Assembly (NCBI GenBank): GCA_915069725.1
Contig: CAJZFF010000071.1
Span: 1-7,790, forward strand
From: an uncultured Actinomyces sp.
GTDB lineage: Bacteria; Actinomycetota; Actinomycetes; Actinomycetales; Actinomycetaceae
Length of the DNA: 7,790 nucleotides
Direction of reading: 5' to 3'
The notes beneath the pieces are model-generated. The model ran no database searches. It was not told where the DNA came from and worked only from the letters and a program-made list of their open reading frames with translations. Positions 1 through 5,386 of this stretch are shown one piece after another (positions within the stretch are counted from its first letter, which is position 1; every line of letters starts with the position of its first letter). Both the position numbers and the translations under genes were made by a program.

Positions 1-43
1 GAAGGCCACCACCCCTATCCATCACCTGCCTGGAGGTACACCT

Positions 44-619
44 ATGACAGCCGACCTCACTCGCCCCCGCCCGCCGGCCCCTACCGGCCTCCTTCCCTCG
101 GTCCCCTCCTTCACGCTGACCTCTGCGGACCTGGCCGAGCGGGGACGGATCCCGGATATCTTCACCGGTATCCACGACAACGTCTCCCCGGCCCTGAGCT
201 GGTCGGGCTTCCCCGAGCAGACGCAGTCCTTCGTCGTGTCCTGCTTCGACCCGGATGCTCCGACCATGTCGGGCTGGTGGCACTGGACCATCGTGGACCT
301 GGACGCCTCGGTCACCTCGCTGGAGCGGGGTGCGGGGGCCAGCGACCTTCAGCTCAACGGTGCCGCCTTCCACCTGGCCGGGGACTCGGGCGACCACGCC
401 TGGTTCGGCCCCTGCCCGCCGGCGGGCGACGGCGACCACCGCTACGTCTTCACCGTCTCCGCCCTGGACGTGGACACGCTGGGCCTGAATGACGAGGCCA
501 GCCCCGCCATGGCGGCCTTCACCCTGGCACCGCACTGCATCGCTCGGGCCACGCTCACCGCCACCTACTCCGTGCCCGGTGAGCCCGGGGCCGCCGCTTT
601 CCTTAAGGACGGCCAGTGA
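44..619 (+). CDS. YbhB/YbcL-type phosphatidylethanolamine-binding-like protein (PEBP family)
   Basis: The 191-residue product has the hallmarks of the bacterial PEBP/Raf-kinase-inhibitor-like family: SPALSWSG (residues 48-55), the ligand-pocket motif DPDAPT (69-74) followed by HW (80-81), and the second signature FGPCPPAGDGDHRY (121-134), which leads into the strand YVFTVSALD. Length is typical. The ATG is preceded by GGAGG (32-36) with 7 nt spacing, which fixes the start. No signal peptide or membrane segment is visible, so it should be cytosolic. Family members bind anionic ligands, but the physiological role of most bacterial ones is unknown and none is claimed here. Its TGA stop lies inside the GTGA that starts the next gene, so the two genes form a translationally coupled pair. 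The upstream promoter is outside the window. Confidence 0.93.
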   Translation: MTADLTRPRPPAPTGLLPSVPSFTLTSADLAERGRIPDIFTGIHDNVSPALSWSGFPEQTQSFVVSCFDPDAPTMSGWWHWTIVDLDASVTSLERGAGASDLQLNGAAFHLAGDSGDHAWFGPCPPAGDGDHRYVFTVSALDVDTLGLNDEASPAMAAFTLAPHCIARATLTATYSVPGEPGAAAFLKDGQ

Positions 620-1479
620 GCCCGCAGATCGCCCAGGTCGACGCCTCGTCCTCCAAGGCGGGCCGGCGTCGTCGTCAGGGGGAGTCCGTCCCCTTCACCC
701 CCGCTCACGGTTTCACGCGCGCCGGTTCCGGCCGCCACCAGCGTCGCCCCATCGCCCTCATCACCGGGGCGACCTCCGGGATCGGACTGGCTGTGGCCAG
801 GGACCTGGCCCGGGACCACAACCTCATCCTGCTGGCCCGCTCCGTCAATGACCTGGAGGAACTGGCACTCGCGCTGGAGGAGGAGTCCCAGACGGCGGTT
901 CTCATCTGCCCGGTCGACCTGACCGATGACACGGCCCTGGCCAGGCTGGTCAGCCGGATCGACATCGAGAGCCTCGACGTGCTGGTACACAGCGCCGGCA
1001 TGGAGGCGCCCGGCGCCGTTGACAAGATCACACCCACGCGTTGGCGAGCGGTCCTCAACCTCAACCTGGTGGCGACGGCCTACCTGACGAGCCTGCTGCT
1101 ACCGGCACTGCGGGAGGCCCGCGGACTGACGGTGTTCATCAACTCCGGCGCCGGGGTGAGTCCTCGGTCGGGCAACGCCCTCTACTCCGCCTCCAAGGCG
1201 GGGCTGAAGTCCCTGGCTGACACGCTGCGCCAGGAGGAGGCAGGCAAGGTGCGGGTCACCTCAATCTACCCGGGCCGGGTGGACACCCCCATGCAGGAGC
1301 GTCTGCACGCCTTCAATGCGGCGCGCCTGCGCACCGAGGGGATCATGGCCACCCCCGCCTACCGGGCTGCGGACCATATGGCGCCGCAGTCGGTGGCCGC
1401 GGCCGTGCGCCTGGCCGTCAACACCCCGATGGACGCGGTGGTGGAGGACCTGGCGATTCGCCCCGCCGGCATGCTCTAA
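616..1479 (+). CDS. SDR family NAD(P)-dependent oxidoreductase
   Basis: A classical short-chain dehydrogenase/reductase of 287 residues. The cofactor-binding glycine motif TGATSGIG is at 50-57, a DLTD cofactor-loop motif at 101-104, HSAG at 125-128 where most members have NNAG, the catalytic serine in INSGAG (about 177), and the catalytic YSASK at 190-194, followed by YPGRVDTPM (218-226). It should reduce or oxidise a carbonyl/alcohol with NAD(P)(H); the substrate is not predictable. The GTG start overlaps the preceding stop (GTGA) and has AAGGA at 605-609 with 6 nt spacing. No other ATG, GTG or TTG lies in frame before the Rossmann fold, so the roughly 43-residue N-terminal extension, which includes a basic RRRR stretch (17-20), appears real although most classical SDRs lack it. 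The gene is convergent with trmL across a 23 bp gap. Confidence 0.93.
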   Translation: MSPQIAQVDASSSKAGRRRRQGESVPFTPAHGFTRAGSGRHQRRPIALITGATSGIGLAVARDLARDHNLILLARSVNDLEELALALEEESQTAVLICPVDLTDDTALARLVSRIDIESLDVLVHSAGMEAPGAVDKITPTRWRAVLNLNLVATAYLTSLLLPALREARGLTVFINSGAGVSPRSGNALYSASKAGLKSLADTLRQEEAGKVRVTSIYPGRVDTPMQERLHAFNAARLRTEGIMATPAYRAADHMAPQSVAAAVRLAVNTPMDAVVEDLAIRPAGML

Positions 1480-1502
1480 GAAGGCGCGGCTCAGGCGCGG
1501 AC

Positions 1503-1961
1503 TCAGGCTCCTCCGGCAAAGCCCAGGGACCGCCAGGCCTCGTACAGGCCGATGGCGGCGGAGTTGGCCAGGTTGAGGGAGCGATTGCCCTCCACCATGG
1601 GGATGCGCAGGTGGTCACTCACCCGCGGGTGGTCGAGGATCTCCTGGGGCAGGCCGGTGGGCTCGGGGCCGAACAGGAGGGCGTCATCACCGCACCAGTC
1701 GACCTGGGTGTAGAGGCGCTCGGTGTGGGAGGTGAAGGCGAAGATGCGTCCGGGAATCTGGTCAAGGCACTCCTGCCAAGTGGCGTGGACGCGCGTGTTG
1801 GCCAGGTCGTGGTAGTCCAGGCCGGCGCGGCGCAGCTTGGCGTCGTCCATGTCGAACAGGGGGTCCACGAGGTGGAGCATGGAGCCGGTGTTGGCGCTCA
1901 GGCGGATCGCCGCCCCGGTGTTGCCCGGGATGCGCGGCTCGAAGAAGATGACGTGCAGCAC
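1503..1961 (-). CDS. trmL: tRNA (cytidine(34)-2'-O)-methyltransferase, SPOUT family
   Basis: The 152-residue product matches TrmL (YibK) in length and motifs: the N-terminus MLHVIFFEPRIPGNTG, RRAGLDYH (44-51), LFGPEPTGLP (96-105), and the knot-forming C-terminus from IPMVEGNRSLNLANS (120-134) to YEAWRSLGF (140-148). The family uses S-adenosylmethionine to 2'-O-methylate the wobble base of certain leucine tRNAs. The reading frame stays open far upstream (to 2333), but homology begins exactly at GTG 1961, so that is taken as the start. No Shine-Dalgarno sequence sits at normal distance from this GTG; the nearest purine-rich run (2001-1992) is 30 nt away, inside a possible hairpin. The gene lies 44 bp downstream of permease B on the same strand, so it may be co-transcribed. 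Its first two codons lie inside the long direct repeat. Confidence 0.93.
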   Translation of the reverse strand: MLHVIFFEPRIPGNTGAAIRLSANTGSMLHLVDPLFDMDDAKLRRAGLDYHDLANTRVHATWQECLDQIPGRIFAFTSHTERLYTQVDWCGDDALLFGPEPTGLPQEILDHPRVSDHLRIPMVEGNRSLNLANSAAIGLYEAWRSLGFAGGA

Positions 1962-1981
1962 GGGGACAATGAGACCACATG

Positions 1982-2003
1982 CTGAGGCAGACCTCCTCCT
2001 CAG
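1982..2003 (-). promoter_or_regulatory. Inverted repeat with purine-rich loop between permease B and trmL
   Basis: On the minus strand CTGAGG and CCTCAG form a 6 bp perfect stem around a 10 nt loop. The run GAGGAGGAGG (2001-1992), the best ribosome-binding sequence in this gap, spans the stem and loop. It lies 11 nt before an out-of-frame ATG (1980) but 30 nt before the trmL GTG (1961). No T-run follows, so an intrinsic terminator is unlikely. A role in controlling trmL translation is inference only. Confidence 0.3.
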
Positions 2004-2005
2004 AC

Positions 2006-2788
2006 TCAGATGGTGTCGGTGCGTTGACCCTGACGGAGTCGGGTGACGGCGCGACGGGTGACAGCCAGCCCGATCCCGGCCCATACGACGGCGACCGCGA
2101 GGTCGCGGCCTAGCAGGGCCGGGACGGCGGCCGCCGGTGCGTCCAGGACCGTCAGGGTGCCGCTGACCGGAACCAGGTGGGCCAGGGCCTGCAACCAGGT
2201 AGGGCACTGCTCGAGCGGCACGATGACGCCGGTCAGCAGCGGCAGGAACGTGGCGATGATCGTGGCACCCAGGTAGGGATCGGGCAGGTTGACTCCGACA
2301 CCGGCGGCCATGATCCCCATGAGCAGCCCGCACACGATGGTCGGCGCTGCCAGTGTGATGACACGCCCCAGCGCTCCAACGTCGTGCAGCGGTGAGAGCG
2401 CGAAGACGACGCCGATCGCGACGGTGGCGGTCGAAGCGGCCAGGAGCGCCGGCACGACGGCGACGGACAGCCAGTAGGCGACGTCGAGGCGCCTGCGGGT
2501 ATGGACCTCCTGGAAGACGCCCAGCATCCGGTCCGTGGCCACGGTCCCCACCACTCCGGAGGCCACCGAGACGGCCAGTGCCACCAGGGCCGCTGCATAT
2601 CCGGTGCGCACCAGGTCAGGCGCGGAGAGGTCCGAGCCCATGAGGACATCGAAGAGCACGTCCAGCAGCGGCAGCACCAGCAGCGTGACCACGGCCGTGC
2701 CCAGGGTCGCGAAGGCCGTCGACGAGGCCCACGAGACACGCACCCCTGAGGAGAACCGGTAGGCGAAGGCCAGGGCCCGGGCGCGCAT
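2006..2788 (-). CDS. ABC-2 type transporter permease B (copy 1)
   Basis: A 260-residue hydrophobic protein with about six predicted membrane segments (roughly 22-45, 62-83, 105-132, 140-165, 172-192 and 225-243). The segment TGVIVPLEQCPTWLQ (186-200) before the last helix resembles the loop in ABC-2 permeases such as the DrrB/NodJ type. The ATG at 2788 overlaps the stop of permease A by one base (TGATG) and has GGAGG at 2800-2796 with 7 nt spacing, so this start is preferred over the long open extension to 3367, which only reads permease A out of frame. It probably pairs with permease A to form the transmembrane part of a heterodimeric exporter. The substrate is unknown. The gene lies entirely in the direct repeat, and the predicted protein is identical in both copies. 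Confidence 0.88.
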   Translation of the reverse strand: MRARALAFAYRFSSGVRVSWASSTAFATLGTAVVTLLVLPLLDVLFDVLMGSDLSAPDLVRTGYAAALVALAVSVASGVVGTVATDRMLGVFQEVHTRRRLDVAYWLSVAVVPALLAASTATVAIGVVFALSPLHDVGALGRVITLAAPTIVCGLLMGIMAAGVGVNLPDPYLGATIIATFLPLLTGVIVPLEQCPTWLQALAHLVPVSGTLTVLDAPAAAVPALLGRDLAVAVVWAGIGLAVTRRAVTRLRQGQRTDTI

Positions 2789-3546
2789 CAAACCACCTCC
2801 AGGGTGCCAGTCCGTGTCGCCAGACGCAGCGCCCGCCGGCCGAGGAAGGCAGCGAGTCCCAGCCACGCGGCCGTGCACACCAGCCAAGCGCCCAGCGCCA
2901 CTTCCGACGTCGCCCGGCCCAGCAGCAGCTCGAAGGGCACCGACAGCGGGAGGAACCGGCTCACTGTGGCCAGCCAGACGGGCGGCGTTGTCGAGGTGAA
3001 CACGATGCCCGAGACGACGAACACCGGCACCAGCAGCAGCCCCTCGTACTGGATCGCGTTGGGGGTGAGCACGAACAGCGCCGCGATGGCCAGACTCAGG
3101 GCAAGGCAGCCGACCAGCAGCATGAGGGCCCCTGCGGCCAGGCGCGCCCAGACCTCCCACCCCGGCCCCGTGAAGGAGACTGAGGTCGACAGCAGCGCCC
3201 ACGTGCACCACGCCACCGGGAAGGCGACCAGACCGAAGGACGCCGCCGCGCACACCACGGCCGCCAACGACCTGAGCGCCCCAACCGGAGCCATGACCAG
3301 ATGGACCAGCGTGCCCTTGTACCGCTCGAATCCGATGATCCCCGCCGCGCAGGTCGTCGTCGTCCACATCCCCACGACACCCCCGCGCACCCAGCCCTGC
3401 GTCGGGGTGATCCCGCCCCAGGCCGAGGCCGCCAGGAACTGCACCAGCGTGGTGGATGTCGTGGTCATGACCATGAGCTGGATGAAGTAGGGAACCGACA
3501 CGAACTGACGGACGTGAAAGACCGTCATCCTCACCTGACGCCTCAT
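2788..3546 (-). CDS. ABC-2 type transporter permease A (copy 1)
   Basis: A 252-residue ABC-2 permease with about six membrane segments (roughly 16-42, 52-72, 92-119, 134-160, 168-184 and 217-236). Its cytoplasmic loop FERYKGTLVHLVMAPV (73-88) is a familiar ABC-2 pattern (charged-xx-GTL-x-x-L-x-x-(A/T)P). The ATG overlaps the ATPase stop by 4 bp (ATGA), pointing to translational coupling. An alternative start at Met7 (3528) is possible, with AGG a few bases upstream. The next gene begins 1 bp inside this one. The role inferred is one half of the membrane channel of an exporter driven by the adjacent ATPase. Drug, lipid and small-peptide export are all possible and the sequence does not decide between them. 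Confidence 0.9.
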   Translation of the reverse strand: MRRQVRMTVFHVRQFVSVPYFIQLMVMTTTSTTLVQFLAASAWGGITPTQGWVRGGVVGMWTTTTCAAGIIGFERYKGTLVHLVMAPVGALRSLAAVVCAAASFGLVAFPVAWCTWALLSTSVSFTGPGWEVWARLAAGALMLLVGCLALSLAIAALFVLTPNAIQYEGLLLVPVFVVSGIVFTSTTPPVWLATVSRFLPLSVPFELLLGRATSEVALGAWLVCTAAWLGLAAFLGRRALRLATRTGTLEVV

Positions 3547-4538
3547 CGGGCGAGCCTGTCGGCCAGGGCCAGGTAGGCCTCCTCCAGGGAGACCGGCCGC
3601 GTCAGCAGGTCCGACGGCGCTCCCACACCGGCCTCGGCCAGGACCTGGCGAACCCGCTTGTCAGCGTCGGTAGTGCCGGCAGCCTCGGAAGCCCAGTAGA
3701 CCGTCACGGCCCACCGGGCCGAGGAGGCGCGCTGCTTCACCGTCGCCGGCAAACCCAGACCGCTGCGAAGCGCCTCGACGGCCCCCCCGTGGCGGGCCGG
3801 TAACGTGAAAGTCGTGGTGGCACTCACCCCGGCCAAGGCGGACACGTCCCCCACGCCGCCGCGCACGACGATCCGGCCCGCCCCGATCACCGAGATGATG
3901 TCGGCCAGCTCCTCGACCTCCGGCATCGAGTGCGAGGTCAATAGCACCCCCGTTCCCCGCTGCGCCAGCTCACGCACCAGATCGCGTACCTGCAGCGCCA
4001 CGTCCGGGTCCAAGCCGGTGGTGGGCTCATCCAGCAGCAGAAGAGCCGGCGACCCGAGCAGCGCCCGAGCCAGGTGCAGACGCTGCCGCATCCCTCGAGA
4101 CAGCTCGCCCGCCTTCCGGGACGCCGCCTCGACCAGCCCCACACGCTCCAGGGCGTCCATGACCGCACTGTGTCGCCGTCGGGCGTCAAGGCCCTGAATA
4201 TCGGCGAAGAACAGCAGGTTGTCGCGTGCCGTAGCCCGCGGGTAGAACCCCAGCTCACCACCCAGGACCAGGCCCAGCCGGGACCTGGCCCGCTCCGGAT
4301 GGCGCACCGCGTCGATGCCATCGACCCAGACCTCACCCGACGTCGGAGCCAGCAGCGTGGCGCACATCCGCACCGTCGTCGTCTTACCGGCGCCGTTGGG
4401 CCCCAGCAGACCATGGACCTGCCCCGCCCCAACGTCCAGGGACACATCCTCCACGGCGACGAAGGCCCTGTCCTTTTTCCCGAAGGAGCGAACCAGGTGG
4501 GAGGCACGCAGCAGCAAATCCCCATTAATTAATACCAT
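3543..4538 (-). CDS. ABC transporter ATP-binding protein (copy 1)
   Basis: A 331-residue nucleotide-binding subunit with Walker A GPNGAGKTT (46-54), signature LSRGM (146-150), Walker B ALLLLDEP (165-172), D-loop GLDPD (175-179), H-loop His203 in TSHSM, and a C-terminal extension ending in SLEEAYLAL (317-325), as in DrrA/NatA-type exporter ATPases. The Q-loop glutamine is replaced: the segment reads LGLVLGGELGFYP (88-100), a variation I recall from other ABC-2 exporter ATPases. The ATG at 4538 has GGAAGG upstream with about 5 nt spacing. Its first five codons (MVLIN) are AT-rich and overlap the end of a coding-looking frame in the neighbouring island; GC-rich codon use begins only around codon 6-8. 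TTG at 4517 is an alternative start. It overlaps permease A by 4 bp and should energise permeases A and B from the cytoplasmic face. Confidence 0.92.
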   Translation of the reverse strand: MVLINGDLLLRASHLVRSFGKKDRAFVAVEDVSLDVGAGQVHGLLGPNGAGKTTTVRMCATLLAPTSGEVWVDGIDAVRHPERARSRLGLVLGGELGFYPRATARDNLLFFADIQGLDARRRHSAVMDALERVGLVEAASRKAGELSRGMRQRLHLARALLGSPALLLLDEPTTGLDPDVALQVRDLVRELAQRGTGVLLTSHSMPEVEELADIISVIGAGRIVVRGGVGDVSALAGVSATTTFTLPARHGGAVEALRSGLGLPATVKQRASSARWAVTVYWASEAAGTTDADKRVRQVLAEAGVGAPSDLLTRPVSLEEAYLALADRLAR

Positions 4539-4770
4539 GGAGCCCTTCCACTCCCAAAAGATCGCGATCGATAGCTTCAGCCACTCTCTCAGTCTTCTTA
4601 TTCTTCAGGATCTTCAAAGCATCACGAAGCCCACCTGACACCACCCACTGTTACACTCGACTAATTGCTATACGACTTCGACATCTTCCCACCTTCAACC
4701 ATGTGTATGCATCAAAATAATTGCGACTCACGCATGATGACCCCATGCGCTCGCGCACTTTCTCCGCGAA
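4525..4770 (-). pseudogene. Coding-looking in-frame continuation interrupted by stops; includes a 38-39 codon small ORF
   Basis: After the TAG (4773-4771) of the TPR-like ORF, the same frame continues with FAEKVRERMGSS and DAYTWLKVG, meets TAA at 4653-4651, then continues as a 38-39 codon ORF (GTG 4644 or 4641 to TAA 4527-4525). That last ORF reads as amphipathic helix (LRDALKILKNKK, then RVAEAIDRDLL) with strongly purine-biased first codon positions, while the other minus-strand frames there are full of stops. Two readings fit: a decayed TPR-type gene with two nonsense codons, or a genuine small protein gene just upstream of, and overlapping by 14 bp, the exporter ATPase. No convincing ribosome-binding site precedes either GTG, which favours decay. 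The last part also contains the ATPase gene's own GGAAGG. Confidence 0.4.
4731..4749. repeat. Small inverted repeat downstream of the TPR-like ORF
   Basis: CGCATG and CATGCG form a 6 bp perfect stem with a 7 nt loop, 22 bp beyond the TPR-like ORF's stop in its direction of transcription. An AATTATTTT stretch follows about 8 nt later on the minus strand. It could be a weak terminator or an operator; chance occurrence is also plausible. Confidence 0.25.
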
Positions 4771-5199
4771 CTATACAGATTGAGGATCCTTCAGTTTAAG
4801 ACACCCAAGAGCCATAAGATTATACATCAACGCCTGATCTAATTTTCGTCGAAAATTATTCGAACCCACATACCGTTCACCAGCAACACTCAAACGTTGT
4901 AGCCCCTTATCGGGCGTCGAAAGTTTCTTTATCTCAAACGCAGCCGAACGGTGCGCCGCAGCGTAATCTCTTGTTGGAGTATGTGCGACGCGTTCAGCCG
5001 CATCAAAATATGTTATCGCTTCTCCGTAACCACATGCACCATAAACCACTCCACAGTATATCAACAATTCATAGTCATCAGATCGAAGTATCTCCGCGGA
5101 GCGCTTACCGAGCACACAGTATACGACCTCATATTCATCAAAGAATAGAATGACTGCATCAACTTTGTGCTTTAATTCAGCAAGATCAGATCGATGCAC
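4771..5199 (-). CDS. Hypothetical protein, TPR-like helical repeats, possibly a gene fragment
   Basis: I do not recognise a family with certainty. The 142-residue product is mostly helical and looks like tetratricopeptide-type repeats: paired helices around ELLIYCGVVYGACG then YGEAITYFDAAERVA (about residues 44-72), another around DYAAAHRSAAFEIKKL (about 78-93), and QALMYNLMALGCLKLKD near the C-terminus. No signal peptide or membrane segment stands out. The start is a GTG with only a weak GAAG nearby. The frame stays open and plausible upstream (VDVITEEF just before the GTG) back to a TAA at 5268-5266, with no ATG, so the natural N-terminus may be missing. The frame resumes after its TAG stop with further protein-like sequence, so this may be part of a decayed larger gene, for instance the C-terminal TPR part of a regulator. 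Its low GC and position suggest acquisition by transfer. Confidence 0.5.
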   Translation of the reverse strand: MHRSDLAELKHKVDAVILFFDEYEVVYCVLGKRSAEILRSDDYELLIYCGVVYGACGYGEAITYFDAAERVAHTPTRDYAAAHRSAAFEIKKLSTPDKGLQRLSVAGERYVGSNNFRRKLDQALMYNLMALGCLKLKDPQSV

Positions 5200-5302
5200 A
5201 AATTCTTCAGTGATGACGTCGACTTTGATGACAAGTATCGTAGCACAGCAGTTTATCCCGCTATATGAGATGCTTTACGTATCAAAAATACGGTTCTCGA
5301 CA

Positions 5303-5319
5303 CTTGACGTGTAGTCAAG
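5303..5319. repeat. Small inverted repeat near the repeat/island junction
   Basis: CTTGAC, a 5 nt spacer, then GTCAAG: a 6 bp perfect dyad lying 17 bp inside the island from the junction. On the minus strand a TATTTTT run follows about 13 nt later, too far for a classical intrinsic terminator. It may be an operator upstream of the TPR-like ORF or a weak end to transcripts of the far exporter operon; neither can be settled by reading. Confidence 0.25.
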
Positions 5320-5362
5320 ATTCGAAGATGACGCCTCAGCACGGGGACAATGAGACCACATG

Positions 5363-5384
5363 CTGAGGCAGACCTCCTCCTCAG
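5363..5384 (-). promoter_or_regulatory. Second copy of the post-permease inverted repeat, detached from trmL
   Basis: Same 6 bp stem (CTGAGG/CCTCAG) and purine-rich loop as the element before trmL, duplicated with the operon. Here it is followed by only two trmL codons and then the island. Translation from the ATG 11 nt downstream of the purine run would give a 28-codon ORF ending at TAA 5268-5266, in the same frame as the TPR-like ORF; it is probably not functional. Confidence 0.25.
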
Positions 5385-5386
5385 AC

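Larger units (their letters stand above)
1956..4409. repeat. Long direct repeat, copy 1 (exporter operon)
   Basis: This stretch recurs at 5337-7790 with a constant offset of 3381 bp. Line-by-line sampling and all encoded proteins showed no mismatch. It begins at codon 2 of trmL, covers the 44 bp gap and the three transporter genes, and is followed only until the window end truncates the other copy, so its true right end is unknown. Just outside the left edge, GAAGATGACG (1944-1953) is also found beside copy 2 but at an offset of 3380, so the identity breaks with a small mismatch/indel (tg against cct). No transposase, terminal inverted repeats or target-site duplication were found at the edge. 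Confidence 0.97.
4525..5336. other. Low-GC island between the two exporter operons
   Basis: Sample lines count 27/60, 21/60 and 30/60 G+C here, against about 40/60 in flanking genes, and codon use shifts to A/T-ending codons. The boundaries are sharp: one within the first codons of the ATPase gene, at a palindromic ATTAATTAAT (4524-4533), the other at the repeat junction 5336/5337. Minus-strand coding potential fills most of it (separate entries). Nothing was recognised as a transposase, integrase or terminal repeat. Composition suggests horizontal origin, but the mechanism of arrival is not visible. Confidence 0.75.

Noticed and set aside
1480..1502. Bidirectional terminator between the convergent SDR and trmL genes
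   Set aside because: Only a short near-repeat of GGCGCGG is present in the 23 bp gap; no convincing hairpin with a T-run.
1762..1980. 72-residue ORF from ATG 1980, well spaced from the purine run
   Set aside because: It reads trmL out of frame and shows Arg/Pro/His-rich shadow composition, despite its better ribosome-binding site.
1962..2333. Upstream extension of the trmL frame to 2333
   Set aside because: It is an Arg/Gly/Pro-rich shadow of permease B with no similarity to TrmL; family homology starts at GTG 1961.
2789..3367. N-terminal extension of the permease B frame, giving a 453-residue ORF
   Set aside because: It is a low-complexity Gly/Arg/Ala-rich reading of permease A in another frame; the real start is ATG 2788 with GGAGG and the TGATG overlap. 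The same applies to its copy at 6170-6748.
2804..3490. 228-residue plus-strand ORF opposite permease A (and its copy at 6185-6871)
   Set aside because: It is antisense to a well-supported gene, with composition typical of high-GC shadow frames and no ribosome-binding site or recognisable domain.
4525..4641. Small ORF as a lanthipeptide or other RiPP precursor
   Set aside because: No Cys, and few Ser/Thr, in the C-terminal part, no recognisable leader cleavage motif, and no modification enzyme nearby; it looks like plain amphipathic helix.
4654..4700. Minus-strand promoter (TTGAAG ... TATAGC) before the near exporter operon
   Set aside because: The spacing is about 20 nt, beyond the normal 16-18, and it lies within coding-looking sequence; too weak to list.
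4525..5336. Island as an insertion sequence or transposon
   Set aside because: No transposase-like protein, terminal inverted repeats or target duplication seen at either border.
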